In this document: positions 44,633 to 57,332 of the stretch, one piece after another | Position numbering within the stretch: the first letter of the stretch is position 1 | Layout of the letters: each line of letters begins with the position of its first letter | Assembly: GCA_029641185.1 (NCBI GenBank) | Contig: JAPWGK010000013.1 | Location: forward strand, 1,116,001 to 1,180,000 | Source of the DNA: Pseudofabraea citricarpa | Lineage: Eukaryota > Ascomycota > Leotiomycetes > Helotiales > Dermateaceae | Direction of reading: 5' to 3' | Length of the DNA: 64,000 nucleotides | Made by a program: the position numbers and the translations under genes | The notes under the pieces: model-generated | The model's database searches: none | What the model was told of the DNA's origin: nothing | Seen by the model: only the letters and a program-made list of their open reading frames with translations

Positions 44633-46976
44633 ATGATTTCTTCATTTGCTCTCTTGCTGCTAGCAACTCCTGTAGCTCTAGCTCAGTTTGTAGCTCCGCC
44701 AACTGACCTAATCAACACCACAGGATATCTCAATGTGCCTGTACGCTACAAGGAAGTTCCCACGGGCATCTGTGAGCTTGATCCGAATGTCAAGTCATAT
44801 TCCGGTTATGTAGATGTCTCTGAAAATGAGCACATCTTCTTTTGGTAGGTTGGGTCTCATCTACACGTGTAGGTAGCAAAATCTAACTCGGAGAAGGTTT
44901 TTTGAAAGTCGCAACCAGGACCCTTCAGAAGCTGATCTAACCGTGTGGATTAATGGTGGCCCAGGTTCTTCTTCCATGATTGGACTGTTCCAAGTACGAT
45001 ATCAAACCCAACAAATACGTGCCTGGGTAAACTACTTACTAACAAGCAAAGGAAAACGGACCTTGCGGTGTTGACCAGAATGGGGAAGTTTATAGTAATC
45101 CTTATTCATGGTCAAACGCCTCCAATATGCTTTATATAGACCAGCCTACTCAGGTGGGATTCTCGTACTCTGTTCCTGTACCAGGATATATATCGGATTC
45201 TGGCGGTGATAATATCATCGTTCTCCCCGATGCCAACTGCCCTGACTATGCTGAGGGTTACGGGACATGTGCTACATACAGTTACCCAAGTTTGTTCATC
45301 TCTCAACTTTTCGATGCCTCATTCGCTGACTTCGAATTTTCAGACGAGACTCTCACAGCAAACACCACTGCGAATGCTGCACCTAATTTCTGGCTTACGC
45401 TTCAAGGATTTATGGGTGCATTTCCCCAGTACTCTAGAAATGGGTTCCATTTCTCCAGTGAATCCTATGGGGGGCATTATGGTCCCATCTTCAATGATTA
45501 CATCGAGAAACAGAACGCAAAAAATATCACGGGGGCACATCACATCTCCTTAGAGACTGTTCTTATTGGCAATGGCTGGTATGACCCTTTGATTCAGTAT
45601 CAGGCGTATTACAACTTCACGGTATTCCCAGGAAACACCTATGACTACAGCCCTTTCAATGCCAGTGTACAGTCACAGTTCTACAACAATTTGTACGGGC
45701 CTGGAAACTGTGTGGATCAAATCAAAGATTGTGCCGGTGAGCCAGAGAACTCATACGCTTTCTGTGTTACAAGCTAAAGTGTGTCTACAGCCCGAGGCAT
45801 CAATGAGATATGTGAACAGGCAGATAATTTCTGTGCATATGAGGTGGAATCTATCTACGACATTTACTTAGGACGAGACGAATATGATATGAGAGAACTC
45901 ACCCCTGATCCATTTCCTTACAGGTAAGTTCAATACAACGCGCTTGCAAATTCTACTCCAAATTTTTGTCGTACTAAGAACCTCGTCCACTTCTTGGTTA
46001 CTCGGGTAATCTTAGGTGGCTGAAGTTATCCTCGTACTAGTTGCCTTGTTTTTAATTTCTTGGCGGTCTCTGGTAGTACTAGAGATCAATCAATGAATCT
46101 GACTCCAATGCTATTGTTCTACTTCACGGTCCACTAAGTTGTAAATTCTAACACTCGGAAGCTTTTATGTCGAGTATTTGAACACACCGGAGGTCCAGGC
46201 AGCCATAGGTGCATATCAAAACTTCTCCGAATCTTCTACTGCAGTTTACTTGGCTTTTACCTCCACTGGCGATGATAATCGAGAAGTGGGCACCGTTGCA
46301 GCAATTAAGAGACTCCTGGATCAAGGCGTAACTGTGATGCTATATGCTGGCGATTCAGATTATGTAAGTATTGAAATTGTCATATTCCTCTATGGCTACT
46401 GACTGAGTAAAGAATTGCAATTGGATTGGAGGAGAGGCCGTGGCAAATGAAATTGCTGCCACTGGATTTGATTGTGCAGGCTATACCAACATCACAACCT
46501 CCGATAGCATAGTTCATGGTCAGGTTAAACAAGCCGGCGGCTTCTCTTTTGCTCGAATGTAAGATTCTATCGACTCTTTCTGCAACGATTTCACTAACAA
46601 ATTATAGTTACGAATCTGGTCATGAGGTATTTGTCCGGCTTTGGTCGATGTAGAACCAGCTAATTAGTTACAGGTACCTTTCTACCAACCTTTAGCATCC
46701 CTTGAGATATTCGAGCGGGCTATTACAGGTAAAGACATAGCAACAGGAACAGTCACGCCAACGCCAGAATATCTAACCGAGGGCACGACAACTTCTGAAT
46801 ATCGAGAAGGAAATGGCACAATGCAATATGAGGTTTTACCTAGTAACGCAACATACAACGATTCCACAAATGCACCCAATGAAATCGAGAAGGCCAAGAA
46901 GGCGGAATTGAAGAGAAGCTTGAGAGGCAGCGTCAGCCACGTGGGAAAGAAGTTCAAACCCAAGGGCAAAAAGTGA
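44633..46976 (+). CDS. Secreted serine carboxypeptidase (peptidase S10)
   Basis: Exons 44633-44844, 44897-44993, 45052-45736, 45791-45923, 46162-46363, 46413-46558, 46608-46626 and 46674-46976 give 598 aa. The signal peptide is [18 protein letters not shown]. The oxyanion segment is INGGPGSSS. The nucleophile is S241, in [11 protein letters not shown], where the usual residue before Glu is Gly or Ala. The acid lies in AGDSDYNCNW and the His in ESGHEVPFYQP. Unlike CPY it has no long propeptide, and there is an insert of about 55 residues (about 150-205) after YSYSVPV. The end is a strongly basic tail ([20 protein letters not shown]...). Many N-glycosylation sequons. Likely an extracellular or wall-associated peptidase. 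The exon of 19 bp carrying the catalytic His region is notable. Confidence 0.93.
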
Positions 46977-47734
46977 TCGTGCATGTATGGATGTAAAGTA
47001 TCTGGATAGGAGACATTGCAATATCTTGGATGCAAAGCAATTTCACCAGTTCTACCAAGTATTCTTATATCTTGCGCTATTTGAGATATGACAATTAAAG
47101 TTAAGCTTTGGTGGCTGCGGATCATGCTCAGAAAAGGTCCCCCCAACTTGACATTAAGATTGTGCAACTCTTGTTCTTAGGTAGCCAGCATATGTGATCT
47201 ACTTTACAAATCTACGGTGAACACTCACCACCTAGGTACCTAGGCGATTATTTCAAGCACACGGGATATCAAGTCTATGGTACAAGCCTCCAACCAGTAC
47301 AGCAGCCAGCCAGCCAGCCAGCCAGCTATCTGCGTGGATAGACCGAGTTGGATGACTTCGTCTTCTAGAAATGAGATCTCTTTTTAGTGTACTTGTAGTA
47401 CTTGCTTACTTGCCGTCTTCCTCGATTTAGGAAAGGAAAGAATAATCTGACTAGCACCATGGTCAGGCGCAGACACTCGAGGCCTTGCGCTTGAATTCAT
47501 TTTTGGTTTCACCTAGGATATTATTAAAGCATTCCAGGTCCCCTTGGGAACGTTAGCTTTCTCTCACCCCTGGGGGTTTCGTTGGTGCGTGGATCATGAG
47601 GAAGTAAGCACGACCTCGAGGACCAAAAGATAGAGAGAATCGAAATTAGGACGAGCTCATAGGAGGCTCTTGGATTAATATACATTATTAGATACCTGGG
47701 TACCTCTCATCAGAAATCATTACCAGTGATCAAA
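46977..47734. other. Convergent intergenic region
   Basis: Between the second carboxypeptidase (+) and the CAS1-like gene (-). A CAGC/CCAG microsatellite lies at about 47303-47326. A 161-codon minus frame at 46682-47167 is antisense to the last carboxypeptidase exon. No gene seen. Confidence 0.6.
47303..47326. repeat. CCAG tetranucleotide microsatellite
   Basis: Five to six consecutive CAGC/CCAG units. Confidence 0.9.
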
Positions 47735-50467
47735 TCACCTGTACGTAATATTACAAAACCACATAGTCAACACGATGGATAGTATCCTCCATCTCAAGTC
47801 CCCCCCTACTTTCATGACCACCTTGGCCAGGAAAAGGCCGACCTTCCCATCTCCGAAATCTACCCGGTGATTCTTGGATGGCGAGGGCTCGAGTGTTGGC
47901 GAGATGCTGGGCAACCACAGCGTGTTCCGTTTCGTATCAAAGTCATCCAGATCCCGTCCGGCAGGAGAATATAAACTGCGCGGCGTCTCGTTTCCGTTGA
48001 CGATCCAGCTTGTAAGTTTATGGGTGGCATCTGCAGTACACCAACTGATCCAGATGAACAGAGGGGTCAGAATTGCAGCCTCTACCCATCGGTTCCAGAG
48101 TCCCAATCTCAATAGGCCGCTAGAATCGCCAGCGAGCCAGATGTGGTATTGCAAGATGTAGGTTTCAAGAGAAATTCTACCCAGCCACGCGAATGCTTCG
48201 AAATGATGATTTCGAAGAATAGAATGTGCGTTGCGAAGAACCATAAAAGATACCACTGGGATAAAGGAGATGTAGGGCATCCACCAGTTGTAGTCCTCCT
48301 TGTTGGGAGAGCGGCGTGTCAACAACCAAAACCCAGGCAAGAGAACTACTGAGAGGACAACAGTAATGAGCCTGAATAAACGAGGGAAGTTGATGACAAT
48401 GCGTATAAGCTTGTCAATTATCGTGGATGGCTCTACAGACTTAGTCTTGAGCCAAGACATGCGGTGGTAGAGGATGGCAATTATCATTCCCACGTATACA
48501 ACAAACATGTCGAGGAAGCAGCGGAACCTCCACTGCTCTATATCCCAAGATATACCGCAAGTGTATTTGAGAATAATGGATACCATCTCCAAGATACCAG
48601 GGATCAAGGTAATTGCACTGGTGATCAGGCCGGCGATGAAAATTTTGGCAAGTAGATACCAGACGTTCATGTTCCCATCATGTCCCGTTCGGAGGGTGAA
48701 ATAGACGACAAGAAACCAAAAGCTGACCAGAGGCGCAAAATAATAAAAGAGATAGTCGGTACGCATCATGAACGGCAAAACGCAGCTCAGTAGGTTCAGC
48801 CGGATCAGCACGCTAGCAACTCGACGAAGAGAGTAGTCTTCCTTTCTCAAGAAGTAAAGTGTGTGCCCAAAGCCAGTCATGAAGAGGTAAGAAGCAACAA
48901 GCAGCCGAATGATCTCGTAGATCCACAAGGTCTTTGATCCCTGGGTGTAATGGTAGATAAGAATGATGCATTGCATCCAGCCTTTCCACTCATCGGTCTG
49001 GTCTCTCGAAAGGAAACCTTGATCCTGGCTTTCGGGGAGTCCTTTGCGATTTGCCGATCCACTGGATTTGCTCCTTCGTATCGATGGCACTGCAGCAATT
49101 GCAACGACTACACACGCCGTCAAGAATTCTTGCTTTCTGAATTGCTTCTGGGCCTTCTCGAAGACTTGGGTACGATCAGCATAAAAACAATAGCACACGG
49201 CAAGAGTAAAAACGGTTGTGGCACCCATTACTTCGGCGGATGGGAGAAAGCGGCCCACCCTGACAACGTGTTTTCGACGGAGGAAAGACAAAGCAGGTAT
49301 CACCAGCATCCCAGACAGAATGATGATCCATTGAAGGGAACCAGGGGGTGTATAATTAGTGCAACAAGATCTGTTGAAAGGGTATCCTTTGGAAGCTGCG
49401 TCAGCATTGCAACGGAGATTCAAGAGAACATCAGCCTTCCGATGCGCCACATTCTCTACCACATGCAAGCCACTCTCCTCGTATTCCCCACGCCCACTCC
49501 AGGTCATTAGAGAATAACTCCAGACGACATCAGCATTCGAATGTGCCGATGCTTGCTGCAAGTAGTCATTCATCAGATCAATCTTCTCTGGGGTCATGGT
49601 TGCTTCTCTGGAGGGCGACAAGAATTGATACCATGGCACTTGGACGGGCGCCAGAAGCAGAAAGTTTGGAGAACCAGCACGAGTTGGGAATGGCTTCTCC
49701 ATGGGCACCATGCGAGAATCTGCACTATCATGATCCATATAAGGAATCACACGATCCACGCTGTCCTTGAAATCCTTAAAGTAATTCTCCTGTCCATGGC
49801 GTGCGTACCACAGCCCGGGCGAACCTAGTAGAATCAGGCCAGCACTTGCATCCTCTCCTTTGGCAAGCTCCTCCGGGGTTGGGTGAGGACGGAAGCGCTT
49901 CAATTCCTGGTCTAGGCCCGTCGAGTTCATCCACGGGTCCCAGATAAACTCCACCGTGACGCCGTCCGATTCGAACTTTAGGTCTACATGTTTTTCCTCC
50001 AAATCTAGCAAACTCTCCATCTCGTGCTGAGCCTTATTGTGATCCATCTTCTGGGCGACGGCCCAGTAGATCTGGCGCGTCGTCGAGTCACCCACGAAGA
50101 CAAGGCGTCGTTTCTGGAAACATTCCTGAATATCCTTCTTCTTGTAATCGTGCATCATACATCCTGGCGGCTGCCAATTCTGCAATGGCCGCTCGGAGCC
50201 CGACGCTGGGGCAGGATCGAGCCACTCGCCCTTATTGAGGAGCGCACCGCATTTGAAGGGATCTGAGGCGTCTAGAGATAGATCAAGTTAGCATTGGCAC
50301 AGAAGCACGAAGCCGGCGAAAAAGGAAAGCCAGCATCTCAACACACCTGTCCAGCAATATCTGTAGATGACTCCGACCACTACGACAAACAGGAGGGCCT
50401 GGAAGGTACGTCGTATGGCGGCATCTCGAGCTGGCGCAGGAGCCAGGGTTCTTGCAGAGCGTGGCAT
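47735..50467 (-). CDS. CAS1/CASD1-type multi-pass O-acetyltransferase
   Basis: Exons 50467-50347 and 50271-47735 give 885 aa. The ATG at 50467 (MPRSARTLAPAPARD) is followed by a transmembrane anchor at about 21-38. A luminal SGNH/PC-esterase-like domain follows with the nucleophile motif GDST (S103). The expected DxxH near its end reads S307-G-L-H310. From about 350 the Cas1p acyltransferase part has ten or more predicted membrane helices (for example WMQCIILIYHYTQGSK, LYFLRKEDYSLRRVASVLIRLN, ISLETYILQYHIWLAGDSSG). Cryptococcus Cas1 is needed for capsule O-acetylation, and animal CASD1 O-acetylates sialic acid in the Golgi from acetyl-CoA. In this fungus a cell-surface glycan is the likely acceptor. 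The intron joins YCWT to DASDPFKCG in frame. Confidence 0.93.
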
Positions 50468-53400
50468 TTCAAGCTCAGTCAACACTCAATGCTTCAAGAC
50501 TACCGCGGCATTATTGAGGCAGGGGGTATATCTGGACAGGACGACTGGGAGGATCGACTCGCAGCTCTATCGCAGTGGGTTGGGGGGGTGGTTGGGCAGT
50601 TGGGCAAGGCGTCAGCGCGCGCACTGGGACGATTTGAGCGACAGATGATGATGGATCTCAGGGCGAGAGCGCAGGCGCAGGGCGATGTGCTACGGCGGAA
50701 CGGTGCAGATAGGATTCTGGGGATGATGGATACGATAGACAAGCAGGTAAATGCGGAGGGAGAGGAGAAGAAGGAGAAGTCGAGGCAGAGGCAGAGGCAG
50801 AGGCAGACATGGTTCCTACTTTCTCTTTTGGAGCAGGGTAAGTAACGTAACTAACGGTGGACAGAGCTGTAAAAGGATCTTGGCGGGCTGACTTGTGGCT
50901 TCTGCAGCTCAGTTTGTTCTTATCTCGCCCGTCTCGCGTGGATCCTGGTTGGCTGCTTCATCAATAATCCGTGTGTGCTGTGCTGTGCTCATGCTGAAAC
51001 GTATAAGGTATATAGCCGTGAGGGGTCATTGGTGGTGTGCTTCTGTAGCCAAGAATGTTGACATAAAAGTACTGTGTTGGTGAGTAGAGAGTAGTGAGTA
51101 GTAAGTAGTCAGTAGTGACTTGAGGAGTGACTACAGTAGAGCACAAGCCCGGCAAGACGGATAAAACGAAGTCACTATCGTTATTGCCAATTACGCTCTC
51201 GCACCTCGCACGCGACGTCTTTCTGTATTCGGAAGAGTCGGCATTACGAGTCTAGATTCGCTCGCTCGGCAACTTGATCCGCTTGTCTCGTCCCACCGTC
51301 TAAATTCGAAAATTCGCATCCATCTCTCTCTCTCCTTCCTTCACTCACCCCCTCTCCAAGTCAGTGATAGGAAATATCATACGGCATAGCATGTGTCTGC
51401 ATGCTTCTGTCTGCCATCTCCATCTACTACGAAGATATATGACATTAAATACCTCTCATACGGTAAATTGGCTGCTCCATCTTCTCCTCACCCCTTGACA
51501 TCCATCCATTCATATCGTCTTCTGCCTCGCTCGGCCAGCCTCTTCCCACGGCTGGTCTTGAGCTGGATACATCATCATTCTTGTTGTGTACTAGACCAGA
51601 GCTACCTGTCAACGACCTTTGAGTGCGAACCCTCCTCTTGCCCAATAGGCGGATCTTTGCAATTTGTCTGTTGATACATACCATCGTCTTTTCTTGTTAC
51701 GCCTCGCAGCCTCGTAAGCGACGCCAGACTTTGGATGGGCTGCTAAATGAATAAACTTCTGTTGCCTGTAAAGCCTGTGATGTGCACGTCATGAAACATT
51801 GCACGTTTTTCTAAGGCAAGAGCCCAGTATAGGCCAATCAGCACTCTCAAGCTGTGAACCAGTCTCTCAGATTATGGACGTGGCTAATGCCAGCCTGGTC
51901 TCGTTCCCGAAAGTCACGGCCAATCATGTAACCAAGTGTCCTCAGCGACGTGTATAGAATATCATCCTTCGTCATGCAATATAACTCCGAACAGAACAAA
52001 AGGCAGTGAGCAAGTGAGCAGCACATTTACCCAGGCTTCTTCGAACAAGCTACTTCAAACAAGCTATTCCATAAGCTTGATCACAAAACGGAACACAGTT
52101 AAGGCGTTTGGTTATCGCTACCCTCGCCAAGCAAGCAAGAACCCAGACTCGATCTGTGAGATAAAGCAAGAGGCACTCAGCCTAGAGATAGATTCGGCTT
52201 TAGATAACGTGGCCCCACGGTCCAAAAAAAGAAAGAAAAAGAAAAAGAGAGAGAAGAAAGGAGAATGCTCTTATTCTAAGGCTGAGGCTATATCGTGCAC
52301 CGGGCTATCCAATAGAAGCATTCAGTCGACTACATGTTAAATCGACGCTGTTCAAGACCCTCGTGGGATTTTACAGGGCTCCGGCATAGATTCTACCTCT
52401 GTGTTTCAACAATGCGAGAAGTCTCTCCAATGTAAAGGGGACTTAATACCATCCAAAAACAGAAATTCATTTTATTAGCATCATTATAATCCAAGTTGTA
52501 GCTGAGTGGATGTAACCAAGCATATTCTGTACAGTCACTGAATCCTAGGTAATATTATTTCCCTTCTTATATCCTGCTCGCAAACAATGCCGTCGCTCTC
52601 TTGCCTATCATCGTTCATTAAAAATATGCCGTCATTCCAATCTATTCGCAACGCTCAAAGCCGAAAACATTTTAATCACTAGCGAAAAATCTAGCAATGC
52701 CTCTGAGTTTCAGTATAACCTCTCGAGCTATATATGCAACCCTTGGCCCCCGGTCGAGAACACCTTTCGCACCTTGCTACTACTCGTCTCGATTTCCCTT
52801 CGTTCAATGCCGGCAACACGGAATATCAACCTGGTGCCACAAAATGATATGAAACTATGCTTAGGACCGATCATGCCAAACTCTTTAACCCTCTTGAGCT
52901 TATTCACACCTTTATTTCACCCAGTTTGCAGGTAAGTGTCATCATGGTCAGCTCAGTAGACGGTAGCACATCGCTTCATTTCCACCCACGTGGAGGGTAT
53001 CTCACTCAGTCTTACGATGAAAAACAAACAAATAAAGTAGAGTAACAGCTCCGCGTCGGGTAAGCTACATAGTCGAACTAGCCAAACACCATCTATGGCT
53101 GGGTGACATTTCAATTTATCGACAGACACGAGCCCAAGAAGTCAAGCGAGGAATCCTAGATCCTGGTAATTTTTGCATGCCTAGGTGAGGAAGGTGTGAA
53201 GAAAGACAGCTCAAGAGCTTAAGAGTGGAGAATATTACAACCCTTTTGAAATCTCTATTGCAGGAGTGTATTAACGATAAACCAAGAAATGAATGACCTG
53301 AGCCCTCTGTGTACAGATCAAGAAGAAACACAGAGGATACCGAAGTAAGGACAGACCAAAGCAAGAGAGTAGGTAGTTTAGGCAGCATCAAAGCCATAAA

Positions 53401-54091
53401 ATCCAATCAAGAAGAGAAGCATTACTTTGCAGGCAAAAATGACCAGCTCCTCCAGAATAGCCGACAGTTGACGAATGCTCTAGACGAATCATCATCCTGA
53501 CTTCTATAGGTACTTGGAATCAAGAATCAATCAATAACCTACTGGGTTGATCAAATCATATTTCCTATTCCACATAAACTAAGTCCATCAACTACTACCT
53601 ATCTACCAGTCAGTCTTCTCACCTGGTCTATATGCAGACAAGATACATACAGACAAGGCATGACGACTGAACCTGCCAGAATAACGACACGATGGATATT
53701 GCTTCCTGGAAACTGCAAGGCGAATGAATTTCTCTGTCGTAAAGATTTCAGGCTGTACCCAAGGTTTGGCTGACACGTGAGTGGAAAGTACGAATCCCAA
53801 GAATACAAAGTGCATTGTGAAGTTGTAATCACCTGCAAAAAGTAGCGACGGAACCTGAAGACTAAAAAAAAATACTGGGCGAATTATGACTCAAGCCAAC
53901 ATTTTAGTAGCAATACGAGAATCCTCTCGAAGCCATGAAACATTCAATATCAGGTTCAAGAAGCAAATAACAAAACACACCGGATTCGATGGATTATTTT
54001 GAGAATATTACGTCTTTTTATATCTGTACAAGCAACGTCATAGAACCTCTATGACCCTCAACTCCTCAAAATAATAACGGCATTCCCAAAT
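50468..54091. other. 3.6-kb region without supported gene
   Basis: The promoter of the CAS1-like gene, then featureless DNA. Frames reach 183 codons (50294-50845, antisense to the CAS1-like first exon and leader) and 134 codons (51936-52340, ending in a Lys-rich run made by a polypurine tract at about 52228-52263). None shows family signal or splice continuity. The last 300 bases are the likely ELO 3' UTR. Confidence 0.45.
52228..52263. repeat. Polypurine tract
   Basis: About 36 consecutive purines (A-rich with G), seen directly. Confidence 0.85.
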
Positions 54092-55535
54092 CTAGTGCTT
54101 TCCGTTTTGTTTTCCATTCATTCCACCGTTCTCGGCCACCCTTCGCTCCACGCCCTTCAACGCATCCTTGCCTGCTCCATTCACGGCCTCGGGCTTCTTA
54201 CTGGCAGCTCCCTTTCCACTTGTTTGACTTGAGCGTCTCATGTAGCTTCGGATGAAGAATCGTACAAAGAGCCAAGTTAAAGGAGTCAGGTAGAGGACAT
54301 TGAGCCAGATAGCAAAGGTTTGACCACTGGTATCAATGCACGGAACAGTTTGATAGACCGTGTGGTATTGCTGGACATGGGAAATATCCTCATGTGGAGC
54401 ATTAAGGTGAGCTAATTGCTCAGTTGAGTATGCACCTTCAACGTTCTCGGCAAGGCCTTCCTCGCCAGCTGCACGGAAGAGAAACTTCTTAACAAGGCTT
54501 CCAACACCGGCCGAGGTCGCAACTGCTGCAACCGACGAAACGGCACTGGAGGCAGCTACAGCAATACTAGTTGGAACTTGAACTGGGATACTGTATGAAA
54601 CGAAAGAGTGTAGAGCTGCGTACGATGCGCCAACAAGAAATTGTATGATTTGCATAGTGGTGAGACTACGCTTGAGAGCATTAGGAATCGGTACGGAAAA
54701 TGCAGTCAAAGTGTAGTACGTGTACTATAAGAAGATTAGTGCCGCTCTGTCGTTTGAAATTACTTGGACTTACCATGAGAGCATGAATGCCCGAATTTAC
54801 AAAGACAAACATCCAGATCGGGGGCGACATGAATCGAATACCAGCCCACATGCACATCATTGCACCAGCATGATGATAGGTCTGGAGAGTAGAGCTCTTC
54901 TTCCCCTTGGCCAAAATAATGAGAGTATCAAGAACCTCATAAAATTTGCTAAGGTAGAAGAACCAGCCGAAGAAAGCAAGTCCCTCGTTCCACAATCTTC
55001 CCAGATCCGTGTTAAATGGTGTTCCCGCATCACTCAGGAGGATTTCTGATGGAGATTCCGAGACCCACCCACCGAGAGTAGCATTGTAAGCAATGGCATC
55101 TCCCAATCCTGAAGTTCCATGCATCTTGCACAAACTGTCCACTGTTCCGGCAAGACCTGCAGGCCCGGTTGGATTCACCACCGACCTCTGCAATGCCTGG
55201 AACATGCCAAAGAAGGTCCACCCAGAGTAGACAGCCAGGAAAACATTATGTACTACCACAAACCAGAAGAAGATCTTAGTCTTGCTGATTGCCCATGGCT
55301 TGTTCCCAGTTGACTTGTTATAGGCATTGAGGGCTGTGACGGTGACAGCATAGACGCAGGCAATCGTAATGGGGACCTTCACATCCAACAACTGGTTGTA
55401 CAATGGCGATGGGATGGAGAAGGGAGGAGCAGAGAGGGTCGAGCCGGCTGAAGGTGGTGGCAAGGTTTCCGGATCGTTGCTCGGAGGGAATGTAAACAAC
55501 GAGGAGGACGGGAGGCTGGCGTAGACGGAAGCCAT
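54092..55535 (-). CDS. ELO-family very-long-chain fatty-acid elongase (3-ketoacyl-CoA synthase)
   Basis: Exons 55535-54774 and 54724-54092 give 464 aa. The 49-bp intron joins GIHALM to YTYYTLTAFS. The family signatures are FYLSKFYEVLDTLIILAKGK, the histidine box QTYHHAGAMM and MFVFVNSGIHALMYTYY, with about seven membrane helices. The canonical box HxxHH reads QxxHH. A loop of about 90 residues rich in Ser, Ala and Val and then charged residues (about 290-380) separates the last two hydrophobic parts, making the protein longer than yeast Elo1-3 (about 310-350). The basic tail (MNGKQNGKH) suits ER retention. It condenses malonyl-CoA with acyl-CoA in the ER; chain-length preference is unknown. 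Confidence 0.95.
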
Positions 55536-57332
55536 TGTGCGTGCTTAGACAGTAGCTTGTGAGGAATGAGGTGGAGAGCTGGCGTCGAAGATAGCTGCGT
55601 TCTGGAGGCCGTCCAAACTCTGCACACGAGAGGTTGCAGAGGAAGATCTGAGCACACAAGGTCGGGTGAGGAAGTCACAGTGCACCCACAACACGCCAGC
55701 TAAAGTAGAGAATGGTTAGGCAGCACTAAAGCGTAGCTGCAGAAGAAGAATGAGAGGCGGATCAATTGAAGTTGGATGGAGATTTTCAAGAAGGAAGCAG
55801 GACGAGGTGTATTTTGTGTGCACGCCGAGAAATAAAATAAAATCGATCCAGGCACGGGAAAGATACCGCTCTGGGATGACAGGGACGAATACCGAGGCAG
55901 CAGACTTTTGCAGCAAAAGACCCAGGAGGGCAGGTAGATGCTGGGATTTGCATGTGCATTCGGGCTGTTCGTTCCTGTTCCTATTTCCTGCGATTCCCAC
56001 GATCTGGTGACTGGCGTGTCTGGCGTGTCTGGCAAAATTGTTGAGGATGTGTCGGCGGCCCTATCGCAGCAGTCGTCATCCCGTTGGCTCGTCTGCTCCC
56101 AGATCGCTGGAGTCGCCGTTTTAGGGGGCCAGGGTCCCTGCAGCAGCAAGAGCTATAATGCCCTGACAGGCTGAGGTCCCGTAGAGTCGTGGACCCCCAA
56201 AACTGTGTTTTTGTTGACAACGAGAAAGAGAGCGGAGAGAGGCTCTGTCCTGCTGTTCCTCTGCCGCTCGCCCGTCACCGTTTCCCCCTCCTCAAAACCT
56301 TATATGGACCTCCAGGAGTACAGTACGGTATGGTTGGCGCCTTTCTGCTGGCAGTTCCGTCCCATGGCCACACTCACACTGGAGAAGCTGCCGCCTGTCA
56401 CCTGCATCCTGCGCTGCCTGTCGCATTGCGAATAGCCTCATGTGCAGCCGCATCGTGCCTGTTTGCTGTCCATCCAAAGTGGGGTCGGTGCACCATCCTC
56501 AACAAAACGAAAGACCTCCGAGGCTGTCATGGAGCATGTCCTGCGCTCTCCAGACCCTTGCCTCGCCTTGCGGGGATGGCCCACAAGCAGCCCATGTCCG
56601 AGGGGAGGAATTGTGCAGTGGCCCTCACCGCATCGCCAGTCACCACCAGTGGCCGTCATGCTTTAGTATAGAATGCGAGAACTCAGCTTATGTTTCTTCT
56701 CGCGTCGGATGCGTCGGTGATGCTTTCATGGCGAGTCGTTTGCTGCAGCGCTGACCTGACGATGCAAGCAAGCAGGCAAGCGGGCAAAGGAAGCAAGATT
56801 GTCGTTTCGCCCTTCCTTCCCCCTTCCTCCGTGACCAATTCGTCATGTGACAAGGCTTACGAGGCGAGGCGTTCGCGTTTATGCTACTAAGTTCTAAACC
56901 TGTCATGTTCTTTAGAAGACCAGTCTTTCTTGTTGTTATATATTTTTATTTTTTTCTCCTTTTTATTTCCTCTTGCTTCATTTCTTGGTGCATTTCATTT
57001 TAGCATGCTTTGAGGCCATTCAGTACGGAATCAAATATCACGCAGAGCAAAGTTGTATCTGAAGTGAAATTTGAAATTGAATTTTCATCTATGATGATTC
57101 TATCTGAGATCATTCCATGTTCCATCTGAACCTGCAGTATGGTCGTTTCTATCTTGGTGTAAGCGCATCTGTTGAGATTCCCCAGATCAACTGTGGAACT
57201 TGAAGCAAAGCAAAAGTAAGTTGCGGACATGAAATAAAACCGCCGATGATCAGAGGCGGAAGAACAAACAAAAAAAAAAGCCTCAATCTTCATCCGTGTC
57301 CCATCGCCATCATTGAATTGATGAGCTCATCT
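55536..57332. other. Intergenic region, no supported gene
   Basis: The ELO promoter and leader (the first several hundred bases), then DNA without a supportable frame. The longest frames (149 and 160 codons) overlap on opposite strands. AT-rich stretch at about 56930-57000. A GTAC-type element at about 56316-56330. Confidence 0.5.

Noticed and set aside
46682..47167. 161-codon minus frame at the end of the second carboxypeptidase
   Set aside because: Lies largely antisense to the last exon, which continues the peptidase motif (HEVPFYQP) and is needed for the C terminus.
50294..50845. 183-codon plus frame opposite the CAS1-like first exon
   Set aside because: Arg/Gln-rich translation of the leader, with no domain; the minus-strand exon with its membrane anchor explains the region.
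51936..52340. 134-codon frame ending in a Lys-rich run resembling a nuclear signal
   Set aside because: The Lys/Arg run is simply a polypurine tract. The upstream part has no conserved features and no promoter-to-ATG logic.
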